This document shows, piece after piece, positions 18,400-28,611 of a stretch of 32,500 nucleotides of DNA. The position numbers and the translations under genes are program-made. Under the pieces are notes generated by a model that ran no database searches, was not told the DNA's origin, and saw only the letters and a list, made by a program, of their open reading frames with translations. The stretch comes from Stramonita haemastoma (lineage: Eukaryota; Mollusca; Gastropoda; Neogastropoda; Muricidae): contig JASPKP010000802.1 of the NCBI GenBank assembly GCA_030674155.1, positions 1-32,500 of the forward strand. The letters run 5' to 3'. Position 1 is the stretch's first letter. Each line of letters begins with the position of its first letter.

Positions 18400-19314
18400 T
18401 CATATCAGACGAAAAAAACTGGATTCTCTCAGGAATGTAAAAATGGTGTTCGGTGGAACATCCTGAAAGAGGATCTTTAGGGAGTCCGCGGTAAAATGCT
18501 TGTGCCTAATATCCTGAACATCCCGACACTCCAGGAGCAGATGCATGATGGTCACCCGCACGTCGCAAGTCACGCACCACGGGGTTCCCTCGCCTTTCAG
18601 CAAGTGAACATGAGTGATGTGAGAGTGAGCCGTGTGTATCCTGGTGAGCACTGTCGCCTCCCTTCGGTTTTTGACACCCAGAGGGAAAATCTCTTTCAGG
18701 TTGGGACGGATCCGAAAAAGTTTGTTGTCCGTCTGAGCGTTCAACTCCTCCTGCCAGAGGGAATGCACGTATTGCTCGCTCCTAGGTTTCAGATCCGTGA
18801 ACGGCACCGTGGACCCGGAAACCTCCTGCTCCGTGGCACGCCTGGCGAGTCGGTCAACCATTTCGTTGCCCCGAATGCCCGCGTGTCCCGGGACCCACAC
18901 CAAAACCACGTCACACCCGCCCCGTCTCAAGGAAGTATACAGCTCGTAGAACTCCTGAAGCCTCGGGTGGTTTACGTTCCTGCAAGCGATAGCCTCCAGA
19001 GCAGAGAGCGAATCCGTACAGACCAAGAAGTCTTTCCTTCCCGAATGCCGGATCAGTTGCAGGGACAAGACCAGAGCGCTCAGTTCGGCCGTGTACACCG
19101 AGACATCCGAAGGCAGGCGCTCCGAAAGCGCCAACTCCTTGATAGCGGGACAATAGGCGGCGCAGGCCACCCCCTCCTCCGACTTGAACCCGTCCAGGGT
19201 TTTTACCCTGGTGTAAGACGGATACGACGCACAGAGCTCTCGGAAGAAGACCCCGTACGCCGTGGAACTGATGACGTCTTTCCTGTGAGAGGCAAGCTCG
19301 AAACAAACCACGGG
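18400..19314 (-). pseudogene. LINE 2 ORF2, segment 3: RNase H and zinc knuckle
   Basis: This segment is in the same frame as segment 1. RNase H removes element RNA from the RNA-DNA hybrid. Counting from the ATG at 19347, the four acidic catalytic positions are visible: Asp52 (TLDGFKSEEG), Glu88 (VYTAELSAL), Asp112 (VCTDSLSAL) and Asp165 (GNEMVDRLARR), with His155 in WVPGHAG. A CCHC knuckle follows at Cys258, Cys261, His269 and Cys274. The stop is TGA at 18402-18400. Everything downstream of the second shift looks functional, so the damage to this ORF is two single-base events plus the 5' truncation. Confidence 0.85.
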
Positions 19315-20063
19315 GTCTCCACCATCCACATCGGCGTCTCTAGCCACTTGGGCAGGTCACAGATAACCCCCAAATCGATGCCCGCCTCCCGGAGATGGGG
19401 AAGGATCCGAATGCCCAGAGGCGGGGCGGCAGAAGGCGATTTGTCAAACTTGGCCTGAAACCGGGGGTTCATGACACAATCGTAAGCCGGGTTGTTGTAT
19501 TCTGAATAAAGTTTGACGTAATAATTCAAAGTCAGTTTCAGACGGCGGTTTTTTAGTGTAGGCTCTCCCGCTTCCGCGTACAGGCTGTAGACCGGCGTCG
19601 TTCGGAAGGCTCCGAGACAGATCCGGAGCTTCTGGTGGTGGACAGGGTCCAGAGCTTTAAGGTATGAAGGCCTCGCCGAGCCGTACACCTGGCATCCGTA
19701 GTCCAGCTTGGAGCGCACCAGCGCCCTGTAGACGTGCGGCAGTGTTCTCTTGTCCGCTTCCCAGTCAGTGTGGGCGATCATCCGCAGGAGGTTCAGGACT
19801 TTCTGACACGACGCTTTCAGCTGTTGAATGTGGCTCCTGAAATTGAGCTTCCGGTCAAACACAATGCCCAAGAATTTGGCCTCCGCCACCGCCGGGATGG
19901 TGGATTTTCCCAAGCGGAAGACGGGGTCCGGGAAGTGCTCTCTGGACTTGTTCGTGAAGTGAATGCACTTCGTTTTGGCGACCGAAAACTTGAACCCATT
20001 GTCCTGCGCCCATTCCTGAACCTTGTTCACGCAGAGCTGTATCTGCCTCTGAACCCCCCGCAA
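19314..20063 (-). pseudogene. LINE 2 ORF2, segment 2: reverse transcriptase thumb and linker
   Basis: It continues segment 1 one base out of register, from LRGVQRQIQLCVNKVQEWA. GFKFSVAKTKCIHFT and KFLGIVFDRKLNFRSHI are the conserved blocks after the catalytic palm in this class. LDYGCQVYGSARPSYLKALD and the following residues form the usual region before RNase H. The ATG near 20090 lies upstream of the frame shift and is not a real start. The frame is left again at about 19312-19315, a GGGG run (CCCC on the coding strand) where one missing base would restore the original frame. Confidence 0.8.
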
Positions 20064-21590
20064 ACGTACTGCCCGTAGCGTACAAGGCAAAATCGTCCAC
20101 GAACAGCGAACACTCCACCCCCTGATGGACCGACCTGACGATGTCGTTGATCTTGACGCTGAAGAGAGCTGGGGAAAGGATGCTCCCCTGAGGAACCCCC
20201 ATCTCCTGCTCGAAGATCTCCGAGAGCGTGGAGCCCACCCTCACCTGGAACCGTCTCTTAGCCAAAACATTCTGCAGAAACAACGGCAATCGACCCCGAA
20301 ACCCCAAGTCCCGCAGGTCCGACATGATGCCGTACCTCCAGGCGGTGTCGTAAGCCTTCTCCAGGTCGAAGAAAACGGCCACCACGTGCCGCCCGTTGAC
20401 AAAGGCGTTCCGGACTGTCGTCTCGAGGCGGACCAGGTGGTCCACGGTGCAACGATTCTTGCGGAAACAGCACTGCTCCCTGGCCAGAAGGCCCTTCGCC
20501 TCCAGATGCCACACCAGGCGGTTGTTAACCATTTTCTCCATCACCTTACGAACGCAGCTGGTGAGCGCGATCGGCCTGTAATTGCCGGGGTCCTTAGGGT
20601 CCTTGCCGGGTTTCGGGATAGGGACAACGCAGGCCATCTCCCAGGACGGGGGAAAAAACCCCGTCGTCCAGATCCGGTTATAAACCTTCAGGAGGGTCCG
20701 CAGACATACTTCCGGAAGGTGCCTCAGAAGGCCATAATGTACCTCGTCCGGGCTCGCCGAAGTCTCGCCGCAAGACTGCAAGGCGCTCTTCAGCTCCGGG
20801 AAAGAAAACGGCAGGTTGTAGACCTCCTCATCGCTGGACTCAAAACTCAAAGGCACTCTCTCCCGACGCCGCTTCGTGTTCAAGAACGCCTGCGTTTTCG
20901 TTTCCGCCGACGAGTTTGCCCTCAAGGTGGCGGCCAGCAGATTAGCCACCGCCTCCCTGTCGGTGACCAAAGCGTCCCCCGAGCGCAAATGGTTGATCGA
21001 CGTGGAGGCGCCCTGCCCCTTGATCTTCGCAATCACCCTCCAGACCTTCTTGCTGGAGGACCTGCTGTTCAGCTTGGAGCAAAAGTGCCTCCACGCCTTA
21101 GGACTGCTGGACTTGAAGACGAAGAGAGACTTGGCCCGCAGTTTCTGGTGGGCCGAGACCTCCGCCGGACACGGTTGCTGCCTGACCCGACGCTGCGCCT
21201 TTGTGCGTTCCTTCCTGACCGCCCTGCATTTCTCGTCGAACCCGGGCACCCTGGGCGCCCCCGGTCGACCACTGGTCCTGGGAACCGACCGCCTCGCAGC
21301 CTGAACCACGCACGACGTCAGTGCCTCCGCCGGATCTTCCGCAGACAGGACAGCCTCCTCGTCCATCCCGGAAACAAGGTTGGCCCTGAAGGCATCCCAG
21401 TTGGCCCTCCTGACGTCGAACCTCTGCGTACGGACTTCCCCTGCTGCCCCACTCCGCGCCAAGACCACCGGAAAATGGTCGCTGCCATGCCGATCGTCAC
21501 GCACTTCCCACCGAAAGTCCAAGACCAACGAGGGATCGCAGACAGACAGATCCAGACACGACAGCGTACCGTTTGAGGAATGCGTAGCCT
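20062..21590 (-). pseudogene. LINE 2 ORF2, segment 1: endonuclease end and reverse transcriptase
   Basis: Residues are counted from the in-frame ATG at 21633; LINE sequence starts near residue 18. SDHFPVVL at 51-58 is the closing motif of the endonuclease fold, carrying its Asp-His pair. A basic linker follows. The reverse transcriptase shows GNYRPIALTS, motif A FFDLEKAYDTAW with Asp423, motif B GVPQGSILSPALFS and motif C LFVDDFALYA with Asp513 and Asp514. All catalytic aspartates remain. Six residues after motif C the frame is lost in the AAA run at 20062-20064 (TTT on the coding strand), where one extra base explains the shift; the thumb continues in the next frame. Confidence 0.85.
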
Positions 21591-21599
21591 TCCATGGTA

Positions 21600-21980
21600 G
21601 AATGGTGTGTGGTGTTTTCCGTGGTGTAGTCACCTATGGTGTAGTCTTCTGTTGTCAAGTCTTTACTGGTTTTGTATTTCCAGGACATCAGAGGAGCCTG
21701 AAAAGAAACAGTTTAGTTGAAGAAGAAAAACTCGTTTTGATTTCATTATATTTTGTATCTTTCTCGGCTAGAGCTCCGAGGCTCACCAATGGTGAGATTT
21801 TGTGTATCCGACCTTTGTGGGGGGTTTGTTTTCTTTTCCTTTATTTTTTTCTTTTGTATAACTAACTATAAGGTAGCCGTATTCCGATCAGAAATCTAAT
21901 GTCATTAAATGTTCATGCAGTTTAACACAGCTGGAGTTTTCTCTAGGTACAACTCAAAACACCCTTCGAAAGGATTGACC
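21600..21980. other. Intergenic sequence, no gene recognised
   Basis: AT-rich and T-rich sequence next to the LINE 5' truncation point. A TTTGTATTTCCAG acceptor-like site at 21671-21683 is followed by an open stretch whose product, mostly Leu/Phe/Tyr near its end, does not look like a conserved protein. Confidence 0.4.
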
Positions 21981-22070
21981 CCCCCCCACACACACACACA
22001 CACACTCCTGCCGTTAATACTAGTCCTGACTTCACTCTCCAGAAGTCTTCAGGATGGGTCTGTAAACTGT
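21980..22070 (+). mobile_element. CA tract and SINE family 1 fragment
   Basis: A short C run and (CA)n at 21980-22005 is followed by TTAATACTAGTCCTGACTTC, ACTCTCCAGAAGTCTTCAGG and GTCTGTAAAC, which match the GTTAACATC to GATGAGACTATAAAC portion of family 1. From 22071 to 22555 I see nothing recognisable. Confidence 0.5.
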
Positions 22071-22557
22071 AAAAGCAAAACAAATAAAACCATAGTCCAG
22101 GCTGATGGATGTGAATTACAGATGAAAGCAAAGACCTCATGCCCGTGAATGTTCAGCTTTGATAAGTGTTGAGTTTTTCATCCACGACAAAGTTTTAGCG
22201 TGAATTGTAGTTTGCAGGTAAGGGTAAAACCTTCTGAAGCCTGAGTACAGCTGCCTACATCACAAAGTGCTTGAAGAAAATGGCCACATACGCAAACGTC
22301 TCAACAAGAAGTTTCGCGTACCATGCAGTCAGTGATATTCCTAAGTATGATGTAGAGACACAGGGGATATTCTTGAGTACTCTCGGAATGTTCAGCTGTG
22401 GAATGCCCAACAACAGATGACACACGGGTTTTACCTTATTAGGTGTTTCCACTTGCTCGTGCCGCGTCCTTAGGCGTTGAAGTACCTAGGATGGGAACAG
22501 TCTTGATGACAAAAGGATTCTGCATAAAAAACCTGACATTTTAGAATTAAATGCCGG

Positions 22558-22822
<265 letters not shown>

Positions 22823-22862
22823 TCACATTTACAGGGAAACAAATTCACATGCAGAAAATGTG

Positions 22863-23395
22863 TGCCTTCAGGGGCTTATTCTTCAGGAGTTTGCCCTTCA
22901 GGGGCTGGTCTTTTAGGAGTGTGCCCTTCAGGGGCTAGTCTTTTAGGAGTGTGCCCTTCATGGGTTTGTCTTTCAGGAGTGTGCCCTTCAGGGGCTGGTC
23001 TTTTAGGAGTGTGCCCTTCAGGGGCTTATTCTTCAGGAGTTTGCCCTTCAGGGGCTGGTCTCTCAGGATTTTGCCCTTCAGGGGCCTGTATTGCATTACG
23101 AGTCTGCCCTTCAGGGGCTTGTTTTGCATGTGTTTTGTTTACCCTTTAGGGGCCAGTTTTGCATTTTTCTGCCCTTCAGGGGCCTGTTTTGCATGTTTCT
23201 GCCCTTCAGGGGCCTGTTTTGCATGTTTCTGCCCTTCAGGGGCCTGTTTGCATGTGTCTGCCCTTCAGGGGCCTGTTTTGCATGTTTCTGCCCTTCAGGG
23301 GCCTGTTTTGCATGCAGGATTTTGCCCTTCAGGGGCCTGTTTTGCATGTTTCTGCCCTTCAGGGGCTTTTCTTGCATGCAGGATGCTGTCCTTTA
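22863..23395. repeat. 30-bp minisatellite with GCCCTTCAGGGGC core
   Basis: About 17 units, most spaced exactly 30 bp (for example 22893, 22923, 22953, 22983, 23013, 23043, 23073, then 23171, 23201, 23231). The core GCCCTTCAGGGGC can fold as a short hairpin (GCCC with GGGC). The 17 bp between cores falls into two types: about TGGTCTTTTAGGAGTGT in the left half and about CTGTTTTGCATGTTTCT in the right half. Since 30 is a multiple of three and no stop is fixed, the tract is open in several frames with a 10-residue period (such as CPSGAGLLGV). No start, signal or known protein supports translation. Confidence 0.9.
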
Positions 23396-23869
23396 GAGGC
23401 TTTTAATCCCAGGAGTTTGCCATTTGAGGACTTTTATAGGACTTTTTACTTCAGGGACTTCTACCGAGTATATTGCCCTTCAGAAGTTCAACCTTCAGGG
23501 TCGTGTTCAAGCAATGCTCCTTGTCTCCGGTTATTACCCGTCCTCCCTATCGGTCTTACATAAGTCAAGTTAAGTCATGTGGGTGAGGACAAGTCCACTG
23601 GGCCCTGTGCTCCAGCCTTGTGCTGCTGGTGTCTTCACAGCCTGCAGGGGACAGGTCCAGGAGGAGTGGGGAAGACCTGGTGGAAAACAACATGAGCAAC
23701 TGGCTACTACAGATCTAATGCACAATGTTCATGGCAAAACTGTGAGCAGTTGCTGAAAGTTTTGTGTTTTTTAATTATGGGTTTTCATCATTTATACTTT
23801 GTTCCATGATCCTGTCTTTTCATTATCTCTTTTGGCAGATTCTTTAGAAATAATTATGAAAAAAAAGTC
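23396..23869. other. Intergenic sequence, no gene recognised
   Basis: Decayed pieces of the 30-bp repeat persist to about 23510 (for example CTTCAGGGACTTC and CCTTCAGGGTC). The rest is unassigned. Confidence 0.4.
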
Positions 23870-23995
23870 TTCTGGCGTGCGTGCAAGATGTCCCACCAAA
23901 AGGTCTTCTGACATGTGTTCAACATGTTCTGCCCACGTTCGCACACAGAACCTGAGTTCAGAGTCTTGTCTGAAGAACTTACAGGGTATGAAGTT
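23870..23995 (-). mobile_element. Degenerate SINE family 1 fragment
   Basis: On the plus strand ACATGTGTTCAACATGTTCT, CGTTCGCACACAGAACCTGA and CAGAGTCTTGTCTGAAGAAC match the minus-strand copy at 196-255 position by position with scattered changes. Confidence 0.6.
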
Positions 23996-24409
23996 CCAAC
24001 AATATTTTTTGTTGCATCTTCTGTGACGTTTCAGTTCTACTGTTCCCGCCCTGCTAATTTCAATCTTTCCGCCACAGCCATGCAAAGAAATGTGTGGCAT
24101 TTTCAGGGTCAAAAGTCCATAGGAAGACTATCAATGTAAGGCCGCTTTGGGGCCACCAGCCAGAGAGGCAAGAAAAAAACATCAGTGTCGCCGGGAAAAG
24201 TTCGATACTAGTCTATGGCAAATTTCATGGTCAATACATTGTGGATGCTTTTGAAGTTGGTCTTACCATTAAAAAAAATCTACTGAAGGAAATACATTGG
24301 CATGTATTATAGATGCCTCTCCCACAGTCGAAACCAATCTTTAGTGAAAAAATATTTTGATCTAGACATTTCCTAGTACTATAGCTCTTGAAAATTGTGT
24401 TTGATTCTA

Positions 24410-24560
24410 TTTCCAGTCTCCGCATATTTATCTGCGTGAAATTTGGGCTTCTCTCCCAGGAGGGAGAGAGTGTGTTGCCACAAAAGCAGTGCCATTCATT
24501 AAAAAATAAAAAGGTCCTGCTTTTAAGTGTATTTTTGCCTTCTGTTTTCATCTCCTATTT
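24410..24560 (-). mobile_element. SINE 3'-domain fragment
   Basis: On the plus strand ATCTGCGTGAAATTTGGGCT, TCTCTCCCAGGAGGGAGAGA and GTGTTGCCACA are the reverse of the 3' domain of the SINEs at 12796 and 25725. The core is not visible. From 24000 to 24410 I see no gene or repeat. Confidence 0.6.
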
Positions 24561-24617
24561 CTCCCTGCCTTCAACAATTGAAATTCCATTCACCCTGTCA
24601 AAATGTATAACCTCTAT

Positions 24618-24618
<1 letters not shown>

Positions 24619-24648
<30 letters not shown>

Positions 24649-24708
24649 GTGCGCGCGCATGTGTGTGTGTGTGTGCGCGTGCGCTCGCGCGCGCGCGCGT
24701 GTGTGTGC
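24619..24708. repeat. (GT)n with GC-alternating segment
   Basis: GT repeats, GCGCGCGC, GT repeats, then GCGCTCGCGCGCGCGCGCG; the alternation is mostly purine-pyrimidine. Confidence 0.95.
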
Positions 24709-24759
24709 TTTCGAATTTGCTAGAATTATTTATTGTCATTGGTTGTTTGTTGTGAGGGT

Positions 24760-24826
24760 CGAGTGCAAGTGCTTTGATTTGTTTTTACAAGATATAGCGC
24801 TATATAAATTCCATGTATTATTATTA

Positions 24827-24864
<38 letters not shown>

Positions 24865-25135
24865 TGTTTCCCATTAGAGTGCCTTTTTCTACAGAATTTT
24901 GATAGAGAACACTTTCTTGGTGTCATGGGTTCTTTTACATGCTCTGAATGCGTGTTGCATGCAAAACCTTGTTCACTATTTGATCCGAAAGACGTGCACA
25001 CAGATCACCACTCACAGTCTAGTGGATGGGGTAAATTTTCGGGCAAAAACGGGGATCAAACCCAAGAACACTGATCCCCCAATTACCAGTAACGACAACA
25101 AATACATCATTGATGGAAGCGATAATATAAGATTC
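24760..25135 (-). mobile_element. SINE family 2 copy with (ATT)n and GCGC-palindrome tail
   Basis: Read on the minus strand: a decayed head with GGTTTGATCCCCG (about 25060), ATCCACTAGACTGTGAGTGG, CATGTAAAAGAACCCATGAC and AAAATTCTGTAGAAAAAGGC match family 2. Instead of its usual 3' domain this copy continues into (AAT)n (plus strand 24817-24862), then TGGAATTTATATAGCGCTAT. The 14-bp palindrome ATATAGCGCTATAT lies at 24792-24805. This TATAGCGC-type tail is a third tail type in the window. Confidence 0.7.
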
Positions 25136-25329
25136 AAATCCTCCAGCTTTTAACACATGAATAATGACACACAACTTTATTGTATTAAAATATCGATTAT
25201 TTATTTATTTACTTATTGTCCATATTTTTCTCTCAAGAAAAGGCCAAGCACAACTCATAAATGTAGAGTCAAGCAATATAAACTGCGTTGACAACAAATG
25301 TTTAATATCAGCAAGTGTGGATAGACTTA

Positions 25330-25475
25330 AAAATGACTACAACAAAAACACGTTAAAACTCGTTCCTCCTTTGGGAAGAGTTGGCCGTTCTGTGCCGGTA
25401 GGAACGGATGATATTTTTTTAGAACCGCACGCCCATAGGTGTTGCGTTTAGATATCATCCTTGAACTCGGAATGC
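25330..25475 (+). mobile_element. SINE family 1 body fragment with alternative tail
   Basis: AACACGTTAAAACTCGTTCC, GGAAGAGTTGGCCGTTCTGT and GGTAGGAACGGATGATAT match the body. The tail is GGTGTTGCGTTTAGATATCA, as in the copy at 25725-26000, and not the ATCCTCGAAATAAA tail of other family 1 copies. Confidence 0.7.
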
Positions 25476-25724
25476 GGCTACCTTAACGGTGGGTAAAAAC
25501 GGTCGCTTACACAAAATCTCAACTTCAGTGAACCTTAGAGCACTAGCCCGAGAAGGAAAACAATTATAGATATTAAAGTTCACAAACATTTAGATAACAG
25601 GCAAAAAATACATTATTCCATTTATCCTTATTGTCAGTTCTGTTGTGAAAACATCAAAACTGCCCTGCAAAAACTTTCAGCAAGAAAATTTATTTTATTT
25701 TGTTTTATACCACTTTATGTTACA

Positions 25725-26000
25725 GCAGGTTTCTCTGCATGAAATTCGGGCTGCTCTCCCCGGGGAGAGCGCGTCGCCACATGTGCAACGTCTACTCATT
25801 ATTTTTTTTTCTCAGGGATGGTGTCTAAACGCGACACCTGTGTGCATGCTGTTTTTTTTTAATTTTGTCATCCGCTCCTACCGGCACATGGTGGCCTGCT
25901 CTTCCGAAAGGCGGAACGTGGTTTCAACGTGTGTGCAAGATGTTTTGCGTGCGTTCACACACGGGGCTTCGGCTTATAGTCTCATCCAAATGACTTCGAC
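25725..26000 (-). mobile_element. Chimeric SINE: family 1 body joined to family 2 3' domain
   Basis: On the minus strand from 26000: GATGAGACTATAAGCCGAAG, GTGTGTGAACGCACGC, GGAAGAGCAGGCCACCATGT and GGTAGGAGCGGATGACAAAA are family 1. It then passes through GGTGTCGCGTTTAGACACCA into GGCGACGCGCTCTCCCCGGG, GAGAGCAGCCCGAATTTCAT and GCAGAGAAACCTGCTGTAAC, which is the family 2 3' domain. It contains the perfect 16-bp palindrome CTCTCCCCGGGGAGAG. It is the best-preserved of the modular copies. Confidence 0.8.
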
Positions 26001-26340
26001 ATTCAGTTCGATGCATGAACATGTCTTAAAACACAAGACGTCTATTTGCACTTGTGGGTGTAAAGATGCCTGCCTACCATTAAATATAAAGATCGTGTAT
26101 CCAAAAAATCTTTTTTTCCATTTCCCAATTCTACACCTCTCTATTTGACAATATTGAAAAACCGGCTGTAAGAAGGAGGAGAGCATCTGAATATCTTTCC
26201 CATTATAATAGGAGTAAGGGTTTACGCTTTTTTATTGGGGGGTAGGTAGGAGTTAAGATCTTAAACTCACACTAAAAACTTTCCCTTATATTCTGCTTTA
26301 ACTTTATGACCAAAAACTATTTTAACTAGAAAGTCTGGCT

Positions 26341-26440
26341 CTGTGTGTGTGCGTGCGTGCGTGCGTGCGTGTGTGTCTGTGTGTGTGTGTCTGTGTGTGT
26401 GTGTGCGTGCGCGTGCGTGGCGTGCGTGCGCGCGCGCTCA
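26341..26440. repeat. (GT)n / (GTGC)n microsatellite
   Basis: GT, GTGC and GTCT variants followed by CGCGCGCG. No gene is seen in 26001-26340. Confidence 0.95.
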
Positions 26441-27510
26441 CGTGAGAATGCGTATTCGTGACAGTACTAAACCATTTTGGTTCATGACACAACTGTGCCC
26501 TCCATTTTGCAACACCACAGAATAGGCCTGGTTGGTTTATGACACAACCAGACCACATCAGACTCTTCATCAGGGTCCCATTTGTGAACACACCAGATCA
26601 CTCCTTGCCTTCAAGAGCAACATTTCTCGGCAGCAGTTGTCAAGACATTTACAAAAGCAGGTTTTTCCTCCCCAAGTTCTAATACAAATATCAATCAATA
26701 CTTTAAGGCCTTGTTACTAAGTAGCTACTTCTAACTAAAAAGTTACTTACCAGTACTGCTCTTCTTCATATTCTTTATAAAAAAAGAAAACAGCCAAAAC
26801 GTGATGTTGATGTTCAGAATCCCACACAGTTTGTTTTCCCTGCTGGTCAAGTGGTCCACACTGCATGCAGATGTCAGGCTGTTTGAAATGGCAAAGAAAA
26901 AGAAAAGAAAAAAGAAAAATCAAATCAACTCACCTGACCTACCTCCACAGAGACATGATTTGCACGTTTGCGTGTTGTGTCGCTAAATGTGTTTCCTGTC
27001 CCAAACTGAAGTTAGACCTTCAACTGCAAAACAACCCCAACCTGGTCTAAATGAAACTGGACATTATTTCTACACTTCCCAGCACACTGCTTTCTGTCAA
27101 TAGGCTTGAAAAACCGACTCAAAATGATGGCCATAAAAAAGATACAACATAGAAAAAGCTAAGTTGAGACAGCAGACTCAAAACGAATACAAGACTCCCT
27201 GACCTTCCCAGTAATATCTGTTGTTCTATTGATATGCACGCTCCCAAGGAGAATGACAGATTCAGATTCCTTTGTTTAGCAATTTGCTGTCTGTGTACTG
27301 ACAGCCCATCTGGTAAAGGGAAGGAGAGGTTTATTAAGTTTCCACAGGAAGTTTCAGAACCAGAGTCAAGTTCTTACCTCTCTTGAGCATGTTCACTTTA
27401 CGACCTTCACCACTTTAGGACACAATATACGCACAGTTGCGTTCAGATTCAAGGTTTTGTTCAGCTGGTCACAAACGTTTCACCCTTTGGGTTTTTCTTT
27501 GGGTAGTGAT
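26441..27510. other. About 1.07 kb without recognisable genes
   Basis: A weak direct repeat (TTGGTTCATGACACAACT near 26478 and TTGGTTTATGACACAACC near 26532) and A-rich stretches are present. Open frames are under 65 codons with no motif. This is the longest stretch free of obvious repeats and so the likeliest single-copy sequence in the window. Confidence 0.5.
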
Positions 27511-27514
27511 TTGT

Positions 27515-28605
27515 AGGCTGCTTTCAGACATGTATGTGTGCGTGTGGCAACGGCCCTGCTCTGTTCTGTAGTGCATCATATTGTATATTATTATCATTAA
27601 TATTATGTGTAATACTAATTTATTGTTGTGTACACTGTGTCAGCTTTCATTCTGACAGATTTGCTATATTCAAGGCAGGCTGCCCTCTTCGGGGCTGTGG
27701 TGTCGCCACAGGAACAGCGCCAGGCAGATCAAAGATGATAGTAAAGTGTGTATGAATACTGTAGAGCACTCTCATGATGCCGTGGGCTCTGTTACTGCGC
27801 AAAAGTTGGGGTAGGACGAGACTCAAACAGGCCTTTTTGTCACATCTCGATATGTGCCTTGTTCTTGGGTTGTGTATGCGAGTGTGCATAAGTGCGCGCG
27901 CTAGTTTTTGTGCGGTTTTTTGTGTTTGTGCGTGTGGTAACGGTACTGCACTGTGCTGTGGTGCATCATATAGTACATTATCATGAATATTATGTGTAAT
28001 ACTATGTATTGTTGCGTACACTGTGCCAGTTTTCGTCCCAAGACTTCGTATATTGAGCTAGGCTGCCCCCTTTGGGGTTGTGGTCTCGCCACAAAGCCAG
28101 TGCCATGCATATGAAAGATGCTGGGAAAGTGTGTATGCATACAGTACAGCACTGTCTTGTCACATCTCGAAATACGAAATACGCTTTATTCTTGAGGGAG
28201 TAGGTGGGTGGGGTATGCACGCCCATGCTTGCATGGGATGTGTTTGCGTATTTTTGTACGTGTGCATGTGGCGGTGGCCCTGCACTTAGCCCTGGTGCAT
28301 CATAATCATTGTATATTAGGACCCTATCAATGATATTGTATGTACTACTATGTACCATTGCGTACACTGCACCAGCTCTCGTTCGAGCAAATTTGCTATA
28401 TTAAAGCCGGACTGCCCTCTTCTGGGCTGTGGTGTCACCACAAGACCGGTGCCACCCACATCAAAGATGTAGTAAAGTGTGTATGCGTGCAGTAAAGCAC
28501 TCTTTTGGTGCCGTCAGCTCTGTTATTATGGAAAAGTCGGGGTAGGACGGAATTCAAACTGGCCCTTCGTCACATCTTCTCAAAATACGCCTTATTCTTG
28601 GTATG
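27515..28605 (+). repeat. Satellite array B: about three old units of the ~390-bp family
   Basis: GTGCATCATA occurs at 27571, 27961 and about 28294 (spacing 390 and 333). Around each, the array A landmarks occur in the same order: GCGTGTGGCAACGG, TGTACACTGTG or GCGTACACTGTGCCAG, CTCTTCGGGGCTGTGGTGTC, CGCCACA, GTGTATGCATAC (28130), CTGTTACTG and AAAGTTGGGGTAGGACG. Divergence between units is high, so this is an old, non-homogenised relic. A SINE inserted at about 28606 ends it, within or next to the GC-tract position of the unit. Confidence 0.85.
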
Positions 28606-28611
28606 CATAAA

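Larger units (their letters stand above)
18325..21590 (-). mobile_element. 5'-truncated non-LTR retrotransposon with RNase H (LINE 2)
   Basis: A GC-rich element on the minus strand, clearly different in composition from its AT-rich surroundings. Domain order is the end of an apurinic-type endonuclease, reverse transcriptase, RNase H, and a CCHC knuckle. That order fits I-superfamily-like LINEs. LINE-like sequence begins abruptly near 21590 at HSSNGTLSCLD, so most of the endonuclease is missing. The 3' end is not sharply defined and no clear tail was found. The ORF carries two one-base shifts, near 20063 and 19314, that cancel each other. Confidence 0.85.

Noticed and set aside
20125..21576. 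483-codon plus-strand ORF opposite the LINE
   Set aside because: It is the antisense shadow of the GC-rich reverse-transcriptase ORF; the minus strand carries the ordered catalytic motifs.
21671..21865. Splice acceptor and exon after TTTCCAG
   Set aside because: The open stretch is short, hydrophobic at its end and T-rich, and no conserved feature is visible; much weaker than 343-452.
22863..23395. CRISPR-like layout (repeat plus ~17-bp spacers)
   Set aside because: The spacers are not unique but fall into two repeated types, the unit is only 30 bp, there are no cas genes, and the surroundings are animal SINEs and microsatellites. It is a minisatellite.
25645..26148. 167-codon ORF as a gene
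   Set aside because: It crosses a minus-strand SINE from end to end; the residues are translated SINE core.
26801..27050. Two overlapping 61-codon ORFs
   Set aside because: They are short and Lys-rich from an A-rich run, with no motif and no support for a start.
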